A stretch of DNA of 64,000 nt from Hordeum vulgare subsp. vulgare. Its lineage: Eukaryota > Streptophyta > Magnoliopsida > Poales > Poaceae. The translations under genes and the position numbers were made by a program. The stretch spans positions 341,909,948 through 341,973,947 of the forward strand of contig NC_058523.1 in the NCBI RefSeq assembly GCF_904849725.1. The letters run 5' to 3'. Of the stretch, positions 1 to 9,892 are shown in pieces; the first letter of the stretch is position 1, and each line of letters begins with the position of its first letter. Under the pieces are notes generated by a model. That model did no database searches, had not been told where the DNA came from, and saw nothing but the letters and a program-made list of their open reading frames with translations.

Positions 1-161
1 CGTGAGGACGTTCCACTACATCAACCGCGTTCACTAACGCTTCTGCTGTACGATCTACAAGGGTACGTAGATCACTCATCCTCTCTCGTAGATGGACATC
101 ACCATGATAGGTCTTCGTGCGCGTAGGAAAATTTTTGTTTCCCATGCGACGTTCCCCAACA
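1..161 (+). repeat. 5' LTR, 3' end only
   Basis: This is the U5 end of the BARE-type LTR, ending in CCCCAACA. It aligns without gaps to 7048-7208, with differences near positions 53 and 132. The rest of this LTR lies left of the window. Confidence 0.95.
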
Positions 162-185
162 GTGGCATCATGATCTAGGTTCATG
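162..185 (+). other. primer-binding region of the left BARE element
   Basis: GTGGCATCATGATCTAGGTTC directly follows the LTR end. It resembles a degraded initiator-methionine tRNA site (usual core TGGTATCAGAGC), and the same position in the right-hand element (59343) reads GTGGCATCATGAGCTAGG. The assignment rests on position and partial similarity. Confidence 0.6.
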
Positions 186-1415
186 CGTAGATGTCTTCTC
201 GAGTAGAACACAAAAGTTTTTGTGGGCGGTGATGTGCGTTTTGCTGCCCTCCTTAGTCTTTTCTTGATTCCGCGGTATTGTTGGATTGAAGCGGCTTGGA
301 CCGACATTACTCGTACGCTTACGAGAGACTGGTTTCATCGTTACGAGTAACTCCGTTGCTCAATGATGACTGGCAAGTGTCGGTTTCTCCAACTTTAGTT
401 GAATCGGATTTGACCGAGGAGGTCCTTGGATGAGGTTAAATAGCAACTCATATATCTCCGTTGTGGTGTTTGCGTAAGTAAGATGCGATCCTACTAGATA
501 CCCACGGTCACCACGTAAAACATGCAACAACAAAATTAGAGGACGTCTAACTTGTTTTTGCAGGGTATGCTTGTGATGTGATATGGCCAATGATGTGATG
601 TGATATATTGGATGTATGAGATTATCATGTTGTAATAGAAATATCGACTTGCACGTCGATGGTACGGCAACCGGCAGGAGCCATAGGGTTGTCTTTATAC
701 TAACGTGTGTGCTTGCAGATGCGTTTACTATTTTGCTAGGATGTAGCTTTAGTAGTAATATCATGAGTAGCACGACAACCCCGATGGCAACACGTTGATG
801 GAGATCATGGTGTGGCGCCGGTGACAAGAAGATCGTGCCGGTGCTTTGGTGATGGAGATCAAGAAGCACGTGATGATGGCCATATCATGTCACTTATGAA
901 TTGCATGTGATGTTAATCCTTTTATGCACCTTATTTTGCTTAGAACGACGGTAGCATTATGAGGTGATCTCTCACTAAAATTTCAAGACGAAATTGTGTT
1001 CTCCCCGACTGTGCAACGTTGCTACAGTTCATCGTTTCGAGACACCACGTGATGATCGGGTGTGATAGACTCAACGTTCACATACAACGGGTGCAAAACA
1101 GTTGCGCACGCGGAACACTCGGGTTAAGCTTGACGAGCCTAGCATGTGCAGACATGGCCTCGGAACACATGAGACCGAAAGGTCGATCATGAATCATATA
1201 GATGATATGATTAGCATAGGAATGCTTACCACTGAAACTATACTCAACTCACGTGATGATCGGACTTGAGCTAGTGTAAGTGGATCATGAACCACTCAAA
1301 TGACTAGAGAGATGTACTTTTTGAGTGGGAGTTTAGCGAATAATTTGATTAAGTTAAACTCTAATTATCTTGAGCACAGTCTAAGTCCACTTTGAATATA
1401 TTTGTGTTGTAGATC
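186..1415 (+). other. untranslated leader of the left BARE element
   Basis: About 1.2 kb without a convincing gene separates the primer-binding region from the gag ATG. The short open frames here do not match retrotransposon proteins. The same leader, diverged, occurs at 59364-60570 in the right-hand element, so it is a family feature. It would hold the packaging and dimerisation signals, which I cannot locate. Confidence 0.75.
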
Positions 1416-2252
1416 ATGGCTCACGCGACAGTCATCCTGAATTTTAATACGTTCCTAGAGAAAGCTAAGTTGAAAGATGATGGAAGCAACTTTGTAGACT
1501 GGGCTCGTAATCTTAAGCTAATCTTACAAGCTGGGAAGAAGGATTATGTCCTTAATGCTGCGTTAGGAGATGAACCACCCGCTACGGCTGATCAGGATGT
1601 TAAGAACGCTTGGTTAGCACGTAAGGAGGACTACTCAATAGTTCAACGTGCAGTCTTGTATGGCTTAGAACCGGGACTTCAACGTCGCTTTGAGCGTCAT
1701 GGAGCATTTGAGATGTTCCAGGAGTTGGAGTTTATCTTTCAGAAGTACGCCCGGATCGAGAGGTATGAGACCTCCGATAAATTCTATGCTTGCAAGATGG
1801 AGGAAAACTCATCTGTTAGTGAACATGTGCTCAAAATGTCTGGGTACTCAAACCGTCTAGCTGAGCTGGGGATTGAACTCCCGCAAGAAGCTATCACTGA
1901 CAGAATCCTTCAATCACTGCCGCCAAGCTATAAAGGCTTTGTGTTGAACTACAACATGCAAGGGATGAACAAGTCTCCCGGCGAGTTGTTTGCGATGCTG
2001 AAAGTCGCAGAGTCTGAACTCCGTAAAGAGCATCAAGTGTTGATGGTGAATAAGACCACTAGTTTCAAGAGAAACAGCAAAGGCAAGAAGGGCAATTCGA
2101 AGAAGAGCGGCAAGCCTGTTGCCAATCCGATGAAGAAACCCAAAGCTGGACCTAAGCCGGAAACGGAGTGTTACTATTGCAAGGGTATGGGTCACTGGAA
2201 GCGCAATTGCCCCAAGTATCTGGCAGATAAGAAGGCGGGCAAAGAAAAATGA
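1416..2252 (+). CDS. gag: Gag (capsid-nucleocapsid) protein of BARE-type Copia
   Basis: An open frame of 278 codons starts at an ATG just after the leader. The N-terminal two thirds is a UBN2/retrotrans_gag-type capsid region (KLKDDGSNFVDWARNLK, YERY-like helices, LPPSYKGFVLNY). The C-terminus is lysine rich and holds one CCHC zinc knuckle (CYYCKGMGHWKRNCP, about residues 253-267) that would bind RNA in cytoplasmic virus-like particles. The frame ends at TGA 2250-2252, and the same frame continues directly into protease, so gag and pol are separated here only by one stop codon. The length suits the family. It is the only intact protein of this element and could act in trans. Confidence 0.9.
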   Translation: MAHATVILNFNTFLEKAKLKDDGSNFVDWARNLKLILQAGKKDYVLNAALGDEPPATADQDVKNAWLARKEDYSIVQRAVLYGLEPGLQRRFERHGAFEMFQELEFIFQKYARIERYETSDKFYACKMEENSSVSEHVLKMSGYSNRLAELGIELPQEAITDRILQSLPPSYKGFVLNYNMQGMNKSPGELFAMLKVAESELRKEHQVLMVNKTTSFKRNSKGKKGNSKKSGKPVANPMKKPKAGPKPETECYYCKGMGHWKRNCPKYLADKKAGKEK

Positions 2253-5200
2253 GGTATATTTGATATACATGTTATTGATGTGGACTTAACCGGCTCTCGT
2301 AGTAGTGCCTGGGTATTCGATACCGGTTCTGTTGCTCATATTTGCAACTCGAAACAGGAACTGCGGAATAGGTGAAGGCTGGCGAAAGATGAAGTGACGA
2401 TGCGCGTAGGAAATGGTTCCAAGGTTGATGCAATCGCCGTCGGCACAGTGTCACTTCAGTTACCGTCAGGATTAGTGATGAACTTAAATCATTGTTATTT
2501 AGTGCCTGCGTTGAGCATGAACATTATATCTGGATCTTGTTTATTGCGAGACGGTTACTCTTTTAAGTCAGAGAATAATGGTTGTTCTATTTCTATGAGT
2601 AACATCTTTTATGGTCATGCACCGAATGTGAGAGGATTGTTCATATTGAATCTTGATAGCAATACGCATATACATAACATTGAGACCAAAAGAGTTAGAG
2701 TTAACAATGATAGCGCCATATTTTTTTGGCACTGCCGCTTAGGTCATATTGGTGTAAAGCGCATGAAGAAACTCCATGCTGATGGACTTTTGGAGTCACT
2801 TGACTTTGATTCACTTGACACGTGCGAACCATGCCTCATGGGCAAGATGACTAAGACTCCGTTCTCAGGAACAATGGAGCGTGCAAGTGACTTGTTGGAA
2901 ATCATACATACGATGTGTGTGGTCCGATGAGCGTGGAGGCACGCGGCGGATATCGTTATTTTCTCACCTTCACTGGCGATTTAAGTAGATATGGTTATGT
3001 CTACTTGATGAAACACAAGTCTGAAACATTTGAAAAGTTCAAGCAATTTCAGAGTGAAGTGGAAAATCATCGTAACAAGAAGATCAAGTTCCTACGGTCT
3101 GATCGTGGGGGTGAATATCTGAGTTTCGAGTTTGGTGCTCACTTAAGACAATGTGGAATTGTTTCACAGTTAACACCGCCTGGAACACCACAGCGTAATG
3201 GTGTGTCCGAACGTCGTAATCGTACTCTATTAGAGATGGTGCGATCTATGATGTCTCTTACTGATTTTGCCGTTATCATTTTGGGGCTATGCATTAGAAA
3301 CAGCTGCATTCACTTTAAATAGGGCACCATCAAAATCCGTTGAGACGACACCATACGAACTGTGGTATGGCAAAAGGCCAAAGTTGTCGTTTCTTAAAGT
3401 TTGGGGATGTGATGCTTATGTCAAAAAGCTTCAGCCTGAAAAGATGGAACTCAAAGCGGAAAAGTGCGTCTTCATAGGTTACCCAAAAGAGACAGTTGGG
3501 TACACCTTCTATCTCAAATCCGAGGGCAAAGTGTTTGTTGCTAAAAATGGAGCTTTTCTCGAGAAGGAGTTTCTCTCGAGAGAATTGAGTGGGAGGAAGA
3601 TAGAACTTGACGAGGTTGTCGAACCTCTCATCCCTCTGGATGGTGGCGCAGGGCAAGGGGAAACCTCTGTCATTGCAACGCCGGTTGAGGAGGAAGTTAA
3701 TGATGATGATCATGAAACTTCAGTTCAAGTTTCTGTCGAACCACACAGGTTGACGAGATCACGTGCTGCTCCAGAGTGGTACGGTAATCCCGTCTTATCA
3801 ATCATGTTGTTAGACAACAATGAACCTGCGAATTATGAAGAAGCAATGGTGGGCCCAGATTCCAACAAATGGCTGGAAGCCATGAAGTCCGAGATAGGAT
3901 CCATGTATGAGAACAAAGTGTGGACTTTGGAGGTACTGCCTGAGGGCCGCAAGGCCATTCAGAACAAATGGATCTTTAAGAGGAAGACGGACGCTGACGG
4001 TAATGTGACCATTTATAAAGCTCGACTTGTGGCAAAGGGTTTTTCACAAGTTCAAGGAGTTGACTACGATGAGACTTTCTCACCCGTAGTGATGCTTAAG
4101 TCCGTCAGAATCATGTTAGCTCGCAGATGGATGTCAAAACGGCGTTCCTTAACGGTTTCCTTAAGGAAGAATTGTATATGATACAACCCGAAGGTTTTGT
4201 CGATCCTAAGAATGCTAACAAGGTGTGCAAGCTCCAGCGATCCATTTATGGACTGGTGCAAGCATCTCGGAGTTGGAACAAACGCTTTGATGAGGTGATC
4301 AAAGCATTTGGGTTTATACAAGTGGTTGGAGAATCTTGTATTTACAAGAAAGTGAGTGGGAGCTCTGTGGCGTTTCTAATATTATATGTGGATGACATAT
4401 TACTGATTGGAAACAACATAGAGTTTTTAGAGAGCATAAAGGATTACTTGAATAAAAGTTTCTCTATGAAGGACCTAGGAGAAGCTGCTTACATTCTAGG
4501 CATTAAGATCTATAGGGATAGATCAAAACGCCTGATAGGACTTTCACAAAGCACATACCTTGATAAAGTTTTGAAGAGGTTCAAAATGGAATAGTCCAAG
4601 AAAGGGTTCTTGCCAGTTCTACAAGGTACGAGATTGAGTAAGACTTAGTGCCCAGCAACAGATGAAGATAGAGAGCATATGCGCTCCGTCCCCTATGCTT
4701 CAGCCATAGGTTCTATCATGTATGCGATGATGTGCACTAGACCGGATGTTAGCCTGGCCATAAGTATGGCAGGTAGGTTCCAGAGTAATCCAGGAGTGGA
4801 TCACTGGACAGCGGTCAAGAATATCCTGAAGTACCTGAAAAGGACTAAGGAGATGTTTCTCGTGTATGGAGGTGACGAAGAGCTCGCCGTAAAAGGTTAC
4901 GTCGATGCAAGCTTTGACACAGATCCGGACGACTCTAAGTCGCAAACCGGATACGTATTTATTCTTAATGGGGGTGCAGTAAGCTAGTGCAGTTCCAAGC
5001 AAAGCGTCGTAGCAGATTCTACATGTGAAGCGGAGTACATGGCTGCCTCGGAGGCGGCTAAGGAGGGTGTCTGGATGAAGCAGTTCATGACGGATCTTGG
5101 AGTGGTGCCAAGCGCACTGAATCCAATAACCTTGTTCTGTGACAACACTGGTGCCATTGCCTTAGCAAAGGAACCACGGTTTCACAAGAAGACCAGACAC

Positions 5201-5368
5201 ATCAAACGACGCTTCAACCTCATCCGCGACTACGTCGAGGGAGAGGACGTGAATATATGCAAAGTGCACATGGATCTGAATGTAGCAGACCCGCTGACTA
5301 AACCTCTTCCACGGCCAAAACATGATCAACACCAGAACTGTATGGGTGTTAGATTTATTACAATGTAA
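2253..5368 (+). pseudogene. pol: Copia pol (protease, integrase, reverse transcriptase, RNase H), broken
   Basis: Domains appear in Copia order. The protease active site DTGS is at about 2319-2330. A GAG-pre-integrase zinc region (HCRLGH...CEPC) lies at 2728-2850. The integrase core follows, with TGD, DRGGEY and a late E at 2950-3260. Reverse transcriptase holds YVDD at about 4384-4396. RNase H follows, with a VDAS segment, CEAEYMAA and DNTGA at 4880-5200. Lesions seen: an in-frame TGA near 2374 (CGA to TGA in context), a one-base deletion near 2910, a frame change near 3270, a deletion of roughly 30 bases at about 4120 between the first reverse transcriptase block and MDVKTAFLNG, and stops near 4592, 4646 and 4985. 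The parts are recognisable but no polyprotein can be made. Confidence 0.9.
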
Positions 5369-5409
5369 TTCACATGGTGATGTGAGGGCTAGATTATTGA
5401 CTCTAGTGC

Positions 5410-5420
5410 AAGTGGGAGAC
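5410..5420 (+). other. polypurine tract of the left BARE element
   Basis: AAGTGGGAGAC abuts the 3' LTR start at 5421. The purine-rich run in this position is the plus-strand priming site of Copia elements. Confidence 0.8.
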
Positions 5421-7208
5421 TGTTGGAATTATGCCCTAGAGGCAATAATAAATATAATCGTTTATTATCCATGCTATAATTGTATTGAATGAAGACTCAT
5501 TTACATGTGTGGATACATAGACAAAACACCGTCCCTAGCAAGCCTCTAGTTGGCTAGCTAGTTGATCAAAGATAGCCAGTGTCTTCTGATTATGAACAAG
5601 GTGTTGTTGCTTGATAACTGGATCACATCATTAGGAGAATCACGTGATGGACTAGACCCAAACTAATAGACGTAGCATGTTGATCGTGTCATTTTGTTGC
5701 TACTGTTTTCTGCGTGTCAAGTATTTGTTCCTATGACCATGAGATCATATAACTCACTGACACCGGAGGAATGCCTTGTGTATATCAAACATCGCAACGT
5801 AACTGGGTGACTATAAAGATGCTCTACAGGTATCTCCGAAGGTGTTAGTTGAGTTAGTATGGATCAAGACTGGGATTTGTCACTTCGTGTGAACGGAGAG
5901 GTATCTCGGGGCCCACTCGGTAATACAACATCACACACAAGCCTTGCAAGCAATGTAACTTAGTGTAAGTTGCGGGATCTTGTATTACGGAACGAGTAAA
6001 GAGACTTGCCGGTAAACGAGATTGAAATAGGTATACAGATACTAACGATCGAATCTCGGGCAAGTAACATACCGAAGGACAAAGGGAATGACATACGGGA
6101 TTATATGAATCCTTGGCACTGAGGTTCAAACGATAAGATCTTCGTAGAATATGTAGGATCCAATATGGGCATCCAGGTCCCGCTATTGGATATTGACCGA
6201 GGAGTCTCTCGGGTCATGTCTACATAGTTCTCGAACCCGCAGGGTGTGCACACTTAAGGTTCGACGTTGTTTTATGCGTATTTGAGTTATATGGTTGGTT
6301 ACCGAATGTTGTTCGGAGTCCCGGATGAGATCACGGACGTCACGAGGGTTTACGGAATAGTCCGGAAACGAAGATTGATATATAGGATGACCTCATTTGA
6401 TTACCGGAAGGTTTTCGGAGTTATCGGGAATGTACCCGGAATGACGAATGGGTTTCGGGAGTTCACCGGGGGGGGCAACCCACCCCGGGGAAGCCCATAG
6501 GCCTTGAGGGTGGCACACCAGCCCTTAGTGGGCTGGTGGGACAGCCCAAAAGGGCTCTATGCACCAAGAAGAAGAAAATCAAGAGGAAAAAAAAGGAGGA
6601 GGTGGGAAGGAAGGGGGACTCCCTCCCACCAAACCAAGTCCAACTCGGTTTGGGGGGGGGAGTCCTCCCCCCTTGGACTCGGCCGACCCCCTTGGGGCTC
6701 CTTGAGCCCCAAGGCAAGGTCCCGTCCCTCCCACCTATATATACGGAGGTTTTAGGGCTGATTTGAGACGACTTTCCCACGGCAGCCCGACCACATACCT
6801 CCACGGTTTTTCCTCTAGATCGCGTTTCTGCGGAGCTCGGGCGGAGCCCTGCTGAATCAAGGTCATCACCAACCTCCGGAGCGCCGTCACGCTGCCGGAT
6901 AACTATTCTACCTCTCCGTCTCTCTTGCTGGATCAAGAAGGCCGAGATCATCGTCGAGCTGTACGTGTGCTGAACGCGGAGGTGCCGTCCGTTCGGTACT
7001 AGATCGTGGCACTGATCGCGGGATTGTTCGCGGGGCGGATCGAGGGACGTGAGGACGTTCCACTACATCAACCGCGTTCACTAACGCTTCTGCTGTATGA
7101 TCTACAAGGGTACGTAGATCACTCATCCTCTCTCGTAGATGGACATCACCATGATAGGTCTTCGTGCGCGTAGGAAACTTTTTGTTTCCCATGCGACGTT
7201 CCCCAACA
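5421..7208 (+). repeat. 3' LTR, BARE1/WIS/Angela type, 1788 bp
   Basis: The LTR runs from TGTTGGAATT to CCCCAACA, with TG...CA ends. It is homologous to the solo LTR at 19516-21363 (reverse orientation) and to the LTR at 57558-59342. The U3/R promoter region has a TATA box at 6736-6743. Short open frames inside it (for example around 6463-6951) are chance readings of LTR DNA. Confidence 0.95.
6736..6743 (+). promoter_or_regulatory. TATA box of BARE LTR promoter
   Basis: TATATATA in the context CCACCTATATATACGGAGG, with the transcript start expected roughly 25-30 bases on. The solo LTR has the equivalent (minus-strand TATATATA near 19998-20010); the right-hand copy has lost it. Confidence 0.7.
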
Positions 7209-9093
7209 TGTTCTCCTTCTGGGCCACATGAGTCTGATACTGTCCCTTAGCCTGCATACAGAAGAGAGTCTTCATTTTATCCTGCAGTTTCACTGTCCAA
7301 GATTGCATAGCAGAAGAGTGGGACTGAGAAGCGGTGCCTCTGTCAGGAGCAGTCTCTGTGTCAATGTCCATGTGCTGAGATGAAGTTGATGGGTTGGCCC
7401 ATTTGTCCTTGATGCGGAGCCTGATAGGATCCTGCACAAAGTAATCAGCCTGAAGGTGGAACTCCTCAAGCGGATAGGTGTCTTGCCACTTCTGACGAAT
7501 ATAGGAAAACAAGTAGGCCCCATAGATGGGAACCTTGCGCATCATGATGCAGTTCCAGAGCTCAGTGAACATCACGTCAGAAATATTGAGAGGGGCAGAC
7601 TCCTTAGTCATAGCCTCCTCACAAAGCAGAATAATCTCAGCCAGAGAACTGTGCACCTCGTCGAAGTTGCCAATGCGAGGGAAGAGGGTGTTGCGGAAGA
7701 TCCGATGCATGATATCCAGATGCCTGGGGAGCACACCTTTTTTCACATAAAGTTGTTGCAACCTGTCCTTGGCGGGGGCCCTATCAGTGGAAGCTGTAGC
7801 ATGAGGACGCGACCCAATCAGAGTGTCAGCTCCCTGAAAGTCGACCTTGAGAAATGCCATGAATTCACGCCAGGAACCTGTCATCTTCTGAGTACCAGTC
7901 ATCCAAACCAGGGTGCGCTCGTCATCAGGCAAGAAGTGAACCGTGACATAGAACTGGGCGACAACATCTGGATCAAAGTCTTTCTTGAAGGAGATGATCT
8001 CCTTAACGCCCAGCTTGTCAATCAAAGAGAGAGCGTCACCAAAGTAATCCAGGTTCCGCTGAAGGTGAGCCAAGTCAATCCACTGAACTAGAACAAAACT
8101 CTTCTTGAAATGCTTGATGATGTCGCGATAGATCCTGCAGTGATCCTTGACAAAACATGCTCGACATCCCTGATCACAGCCTTCTCTTGGAGATAGTGAT
8201 TTTTGGTGCGGAACCGCAGAAAGTCCTTAGGGGGCATAATGCGAACGTTGACCCCCTTGTCCCTGTGAGCGGCCTTCTTGAAAGACTTCTTTTTGGGTTG
8301 CAGTCCGGAAGTGGCAGAGCCGTCTGGAGCCTCTGGATTGTGATAGTGCTTTGACTGGGTGTCCCGTGGGGGGTTCGAGCGGCGAGCACCACCTGTGACT
8401 CACAAGACACACACCGAAAAAGAGCGACAGAAGGAGTCAAGGCAATTAACAAAAAAGAGGCATAAAAGTAAACTCACATTGCCAAGCAAATGAAAAGAAG
8501 AAAAATAATATCCTCCTGGCGGTAGTACCGCTACGCCTGGCGGTAGTACCGCTGGGGTCCGAGCGGTAGTACCGCTACCCCTGGCGGTAGTACCGCTGGG
8601 GTCCTGGCGGTAGTACCGCTACCCGTGGCGGTAGTACCGCTGGGGTCCAAGCGGTAGTACCGCTACCTGTGGTGGTAGTACCGCTAGGGGTTGACTTTCA
8701 GATCTGAATATGAAAAGGACCCATAGAAATGGCTAGATTGGATTTACGAGGGCCATGGGTACTGTGTATAATCACTAAAAACACCACCACAGCCCTAACA
8801 ACAGGCGGATCACAAGAATCATCTAAATAAAGACATGCCTAGTTAAGAGGAGTCAAGTTTTAGATATAATTCAAAATAGAAGAAATGCTTGATCTAAAAC
8901 ATGAAGAACCTAGGGCATGGCAATATAAAGGCAATGAATCATAGGACCTACACTCCCCTCGAATATCTCCTTCATGCCATCCAAGAACAAAGCACAATAC
9001 CATAGACATGGATCCAAAACACCAATGCTCCTAACCCTAGAACAAGAAAACATCAACCAAGAGAATAGAGGGAGGAGCTTTACCGGAGTCCAT
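7209..9093 (-). pseudogene. env-like gene of the SIRE element, two exons, truncated and frameshifted
   Basis: On the minus strand an ATG at 9091-9093 starts a 10-base exon (9084-9093) followed by a GTAAAG donor. An acceptor CAG at 8393-8395 opens a long exon at 8392. Joining them keeps one frame (M-D-S-G, then GARRSNPP). The long exon runs through a lysine-rich segment, KDFLRFRTKNHY, then LAHLQRNLDYFG to WQDTYPLEEFHLQ, resembling the unnamed plant transposon protein often seen downstream of pol in Triticeae Copia elements. A base is missing in a T run near 8150, and the C-terminus is cut at 7208 by the BARE insertion. The exon structure is my inference from splice signals. Its role is unknown; env-like is a positional label. 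Confidence 0.65.
8518..8685. repeat. array of eight dyad units GCGGTAGTACCGC, intronic
   Basis: Eight copies of the 15-bp near-palindrome (A/G)GCGGTAGTACCGCT recur about every 22-24 bases, joined by short GC-rich spacers such as GGGGTCC. The arms AGCGGTA and TACCGCT are exact reverse complements around one central base. The array lies in the predicted intron of the env-like gene. Confidence 0.9.
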
Positions 9094-9248
9094 GGCACTT
9101 GGTGGAGGAAGGAGAAGTGGAGCAAACCCTCCAACTCAACGGAGAGAAGGGGCTCCACGGATAGAGATACAAATAGGGGGAGTTCGGGGTTGGGGAGGGA
9201 GGAGCCACGAGGAAGAAGAAAGAGGCAGGAAAAACGGGCTCCCCCTCC

Positions 9249-9257
9249 TTTATATAG
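9249..9257 (-). promoter_or_regulatory. internal TATA box before the env-like gene
   Basis: Minus-strand CTATATAAAGG lies about 155 bases upstream of the short first exon at 9093. Upstream of it (9273-9512) is an array of a dyad motif like that found upstream of the LTR TATA box. This suggests the env-like gene has its own promoter instead of relying on the LTR transcript. Confidence 0.55.
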
Positions 9258-9272
9258 CCCAAGGGGTACGGG

Positions 9273-9512
9273 CCAGCGCTAGTACCGTTGTGGTCCTGGC
9301 AGTAGTACCGCTACCTGCAGCGGTAGTACCGCTGGGGTCTTGGCGGTAGTACCGCTCCCCCTGGCGGTAGTACCGCTCCCCCTTGAGACAACCCTAAAAA
9401 GTCCTAGTTAGGTCGTGATAGACTGGGGTCCTGGCGGTAGTACCGCTACCCCCGGCGGTAGTACCGTTGGGGTCCTCGCGGTAGTACCGCTACCCCTGGC
9501 GGTAGTACCGCT
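9273..9512. repeat. array of nine dyad units upstream of the internal TATA box
   Basis: Nine copies of the same GCGGTAGTACCGC dyad, two slightly diverged (a T for the C at the right arm), in two groups separated by about 70 bases. It lies directly upstream (minus strand) of the TATA box at 9249-9257. Confidence 0.9.
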
Positions 9513-9892
9513 ACAAATGTCACAACGAGACATAGGATATGAGAAAGACGTGGGCAAATGACAAGTTAGTGAAAATAAGAAGATAGCACCAGCAAGATAT
9601 ACTGACTTGTCATTTTGTATTCTTTCTTCCACATGATAGAAAGGTGGGGCGGTGGCCGAGGCCACCTATGTTTGAGACAAAGGTATGACACCGCGAAGAA
9701 TTATCCTTTGGTTCATGACCAACGCTCGTCTTTGAAGCACAAGTGCCATTTGGTAATGGCTAAAGTGAAAGACTAGATCAATTTATGCATAATGGGGGAG
9801 GAAGAGTTCATTGAGAGGACAACACTCCCCCTATGTCCATGCCTACATCTAGAACAAGATAGAATGCATAGTAAGGTGCAACGTGCCTAGCT
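9513..9892 (-). other. spacer between pol and the env-like promoter
   Basis: No gene is seen. Near 9820-9835 the minus strand has a GGGGGAGTG purine run, the usual PPT-like motif after pol in SIRE elements. The rest is unremarkable. Confidence 0.6.

Larger units (their letters stand above)
1..7208 (+). mobile_element. BARE1/WIS/Angela-type Copia retrotransposon, left end outside window
   Basis: The order LTR end, primer-binding region, gag, protease, integrase, reverse transcriptase, RNase H, polypurine tract, LTR is that of Ty1/Copia. The LTR opens TGTTGGAATTATGCCCTAGA, which I recognise as the BARE1/WIS/Angela group of Triticeae. The element sits inside the env-like gene of a SIRE-type Copia: the minus-strand reading frame at 7209 runs straight into LTR sequence. 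The 161 bases of 5' LTR in view match 7048-7208 with two substitutions and no indel, suggesting an insertion well under 1 My old, though the sample is small. The candidate target duplication is TGTTC (7209-7213); its partner lies outside the window. Confidence 0.92.

Noticed and set aside
360..869. 169-codon minus-strand frame in the BARE leader
   Set aside because: It is antisense to the leader, without a domain, and the same leader in the right element does not preserve it.
6463..6951. 162-codon minus-strand frame in the BARE LTR
   Set aside because: It spans the LTR promoter and G/C runs, and is not kept open in the other two LTR copies in a comparable way.
8518..9512. Possible CRISPR-like array from regularly spaced palindromic repeats
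   Set aside because: This is plant nuclear DNA. The spacers are short (about 7-9 bases) and repetitive, and there are no cas genes. It is a promoter-associated dyad array.
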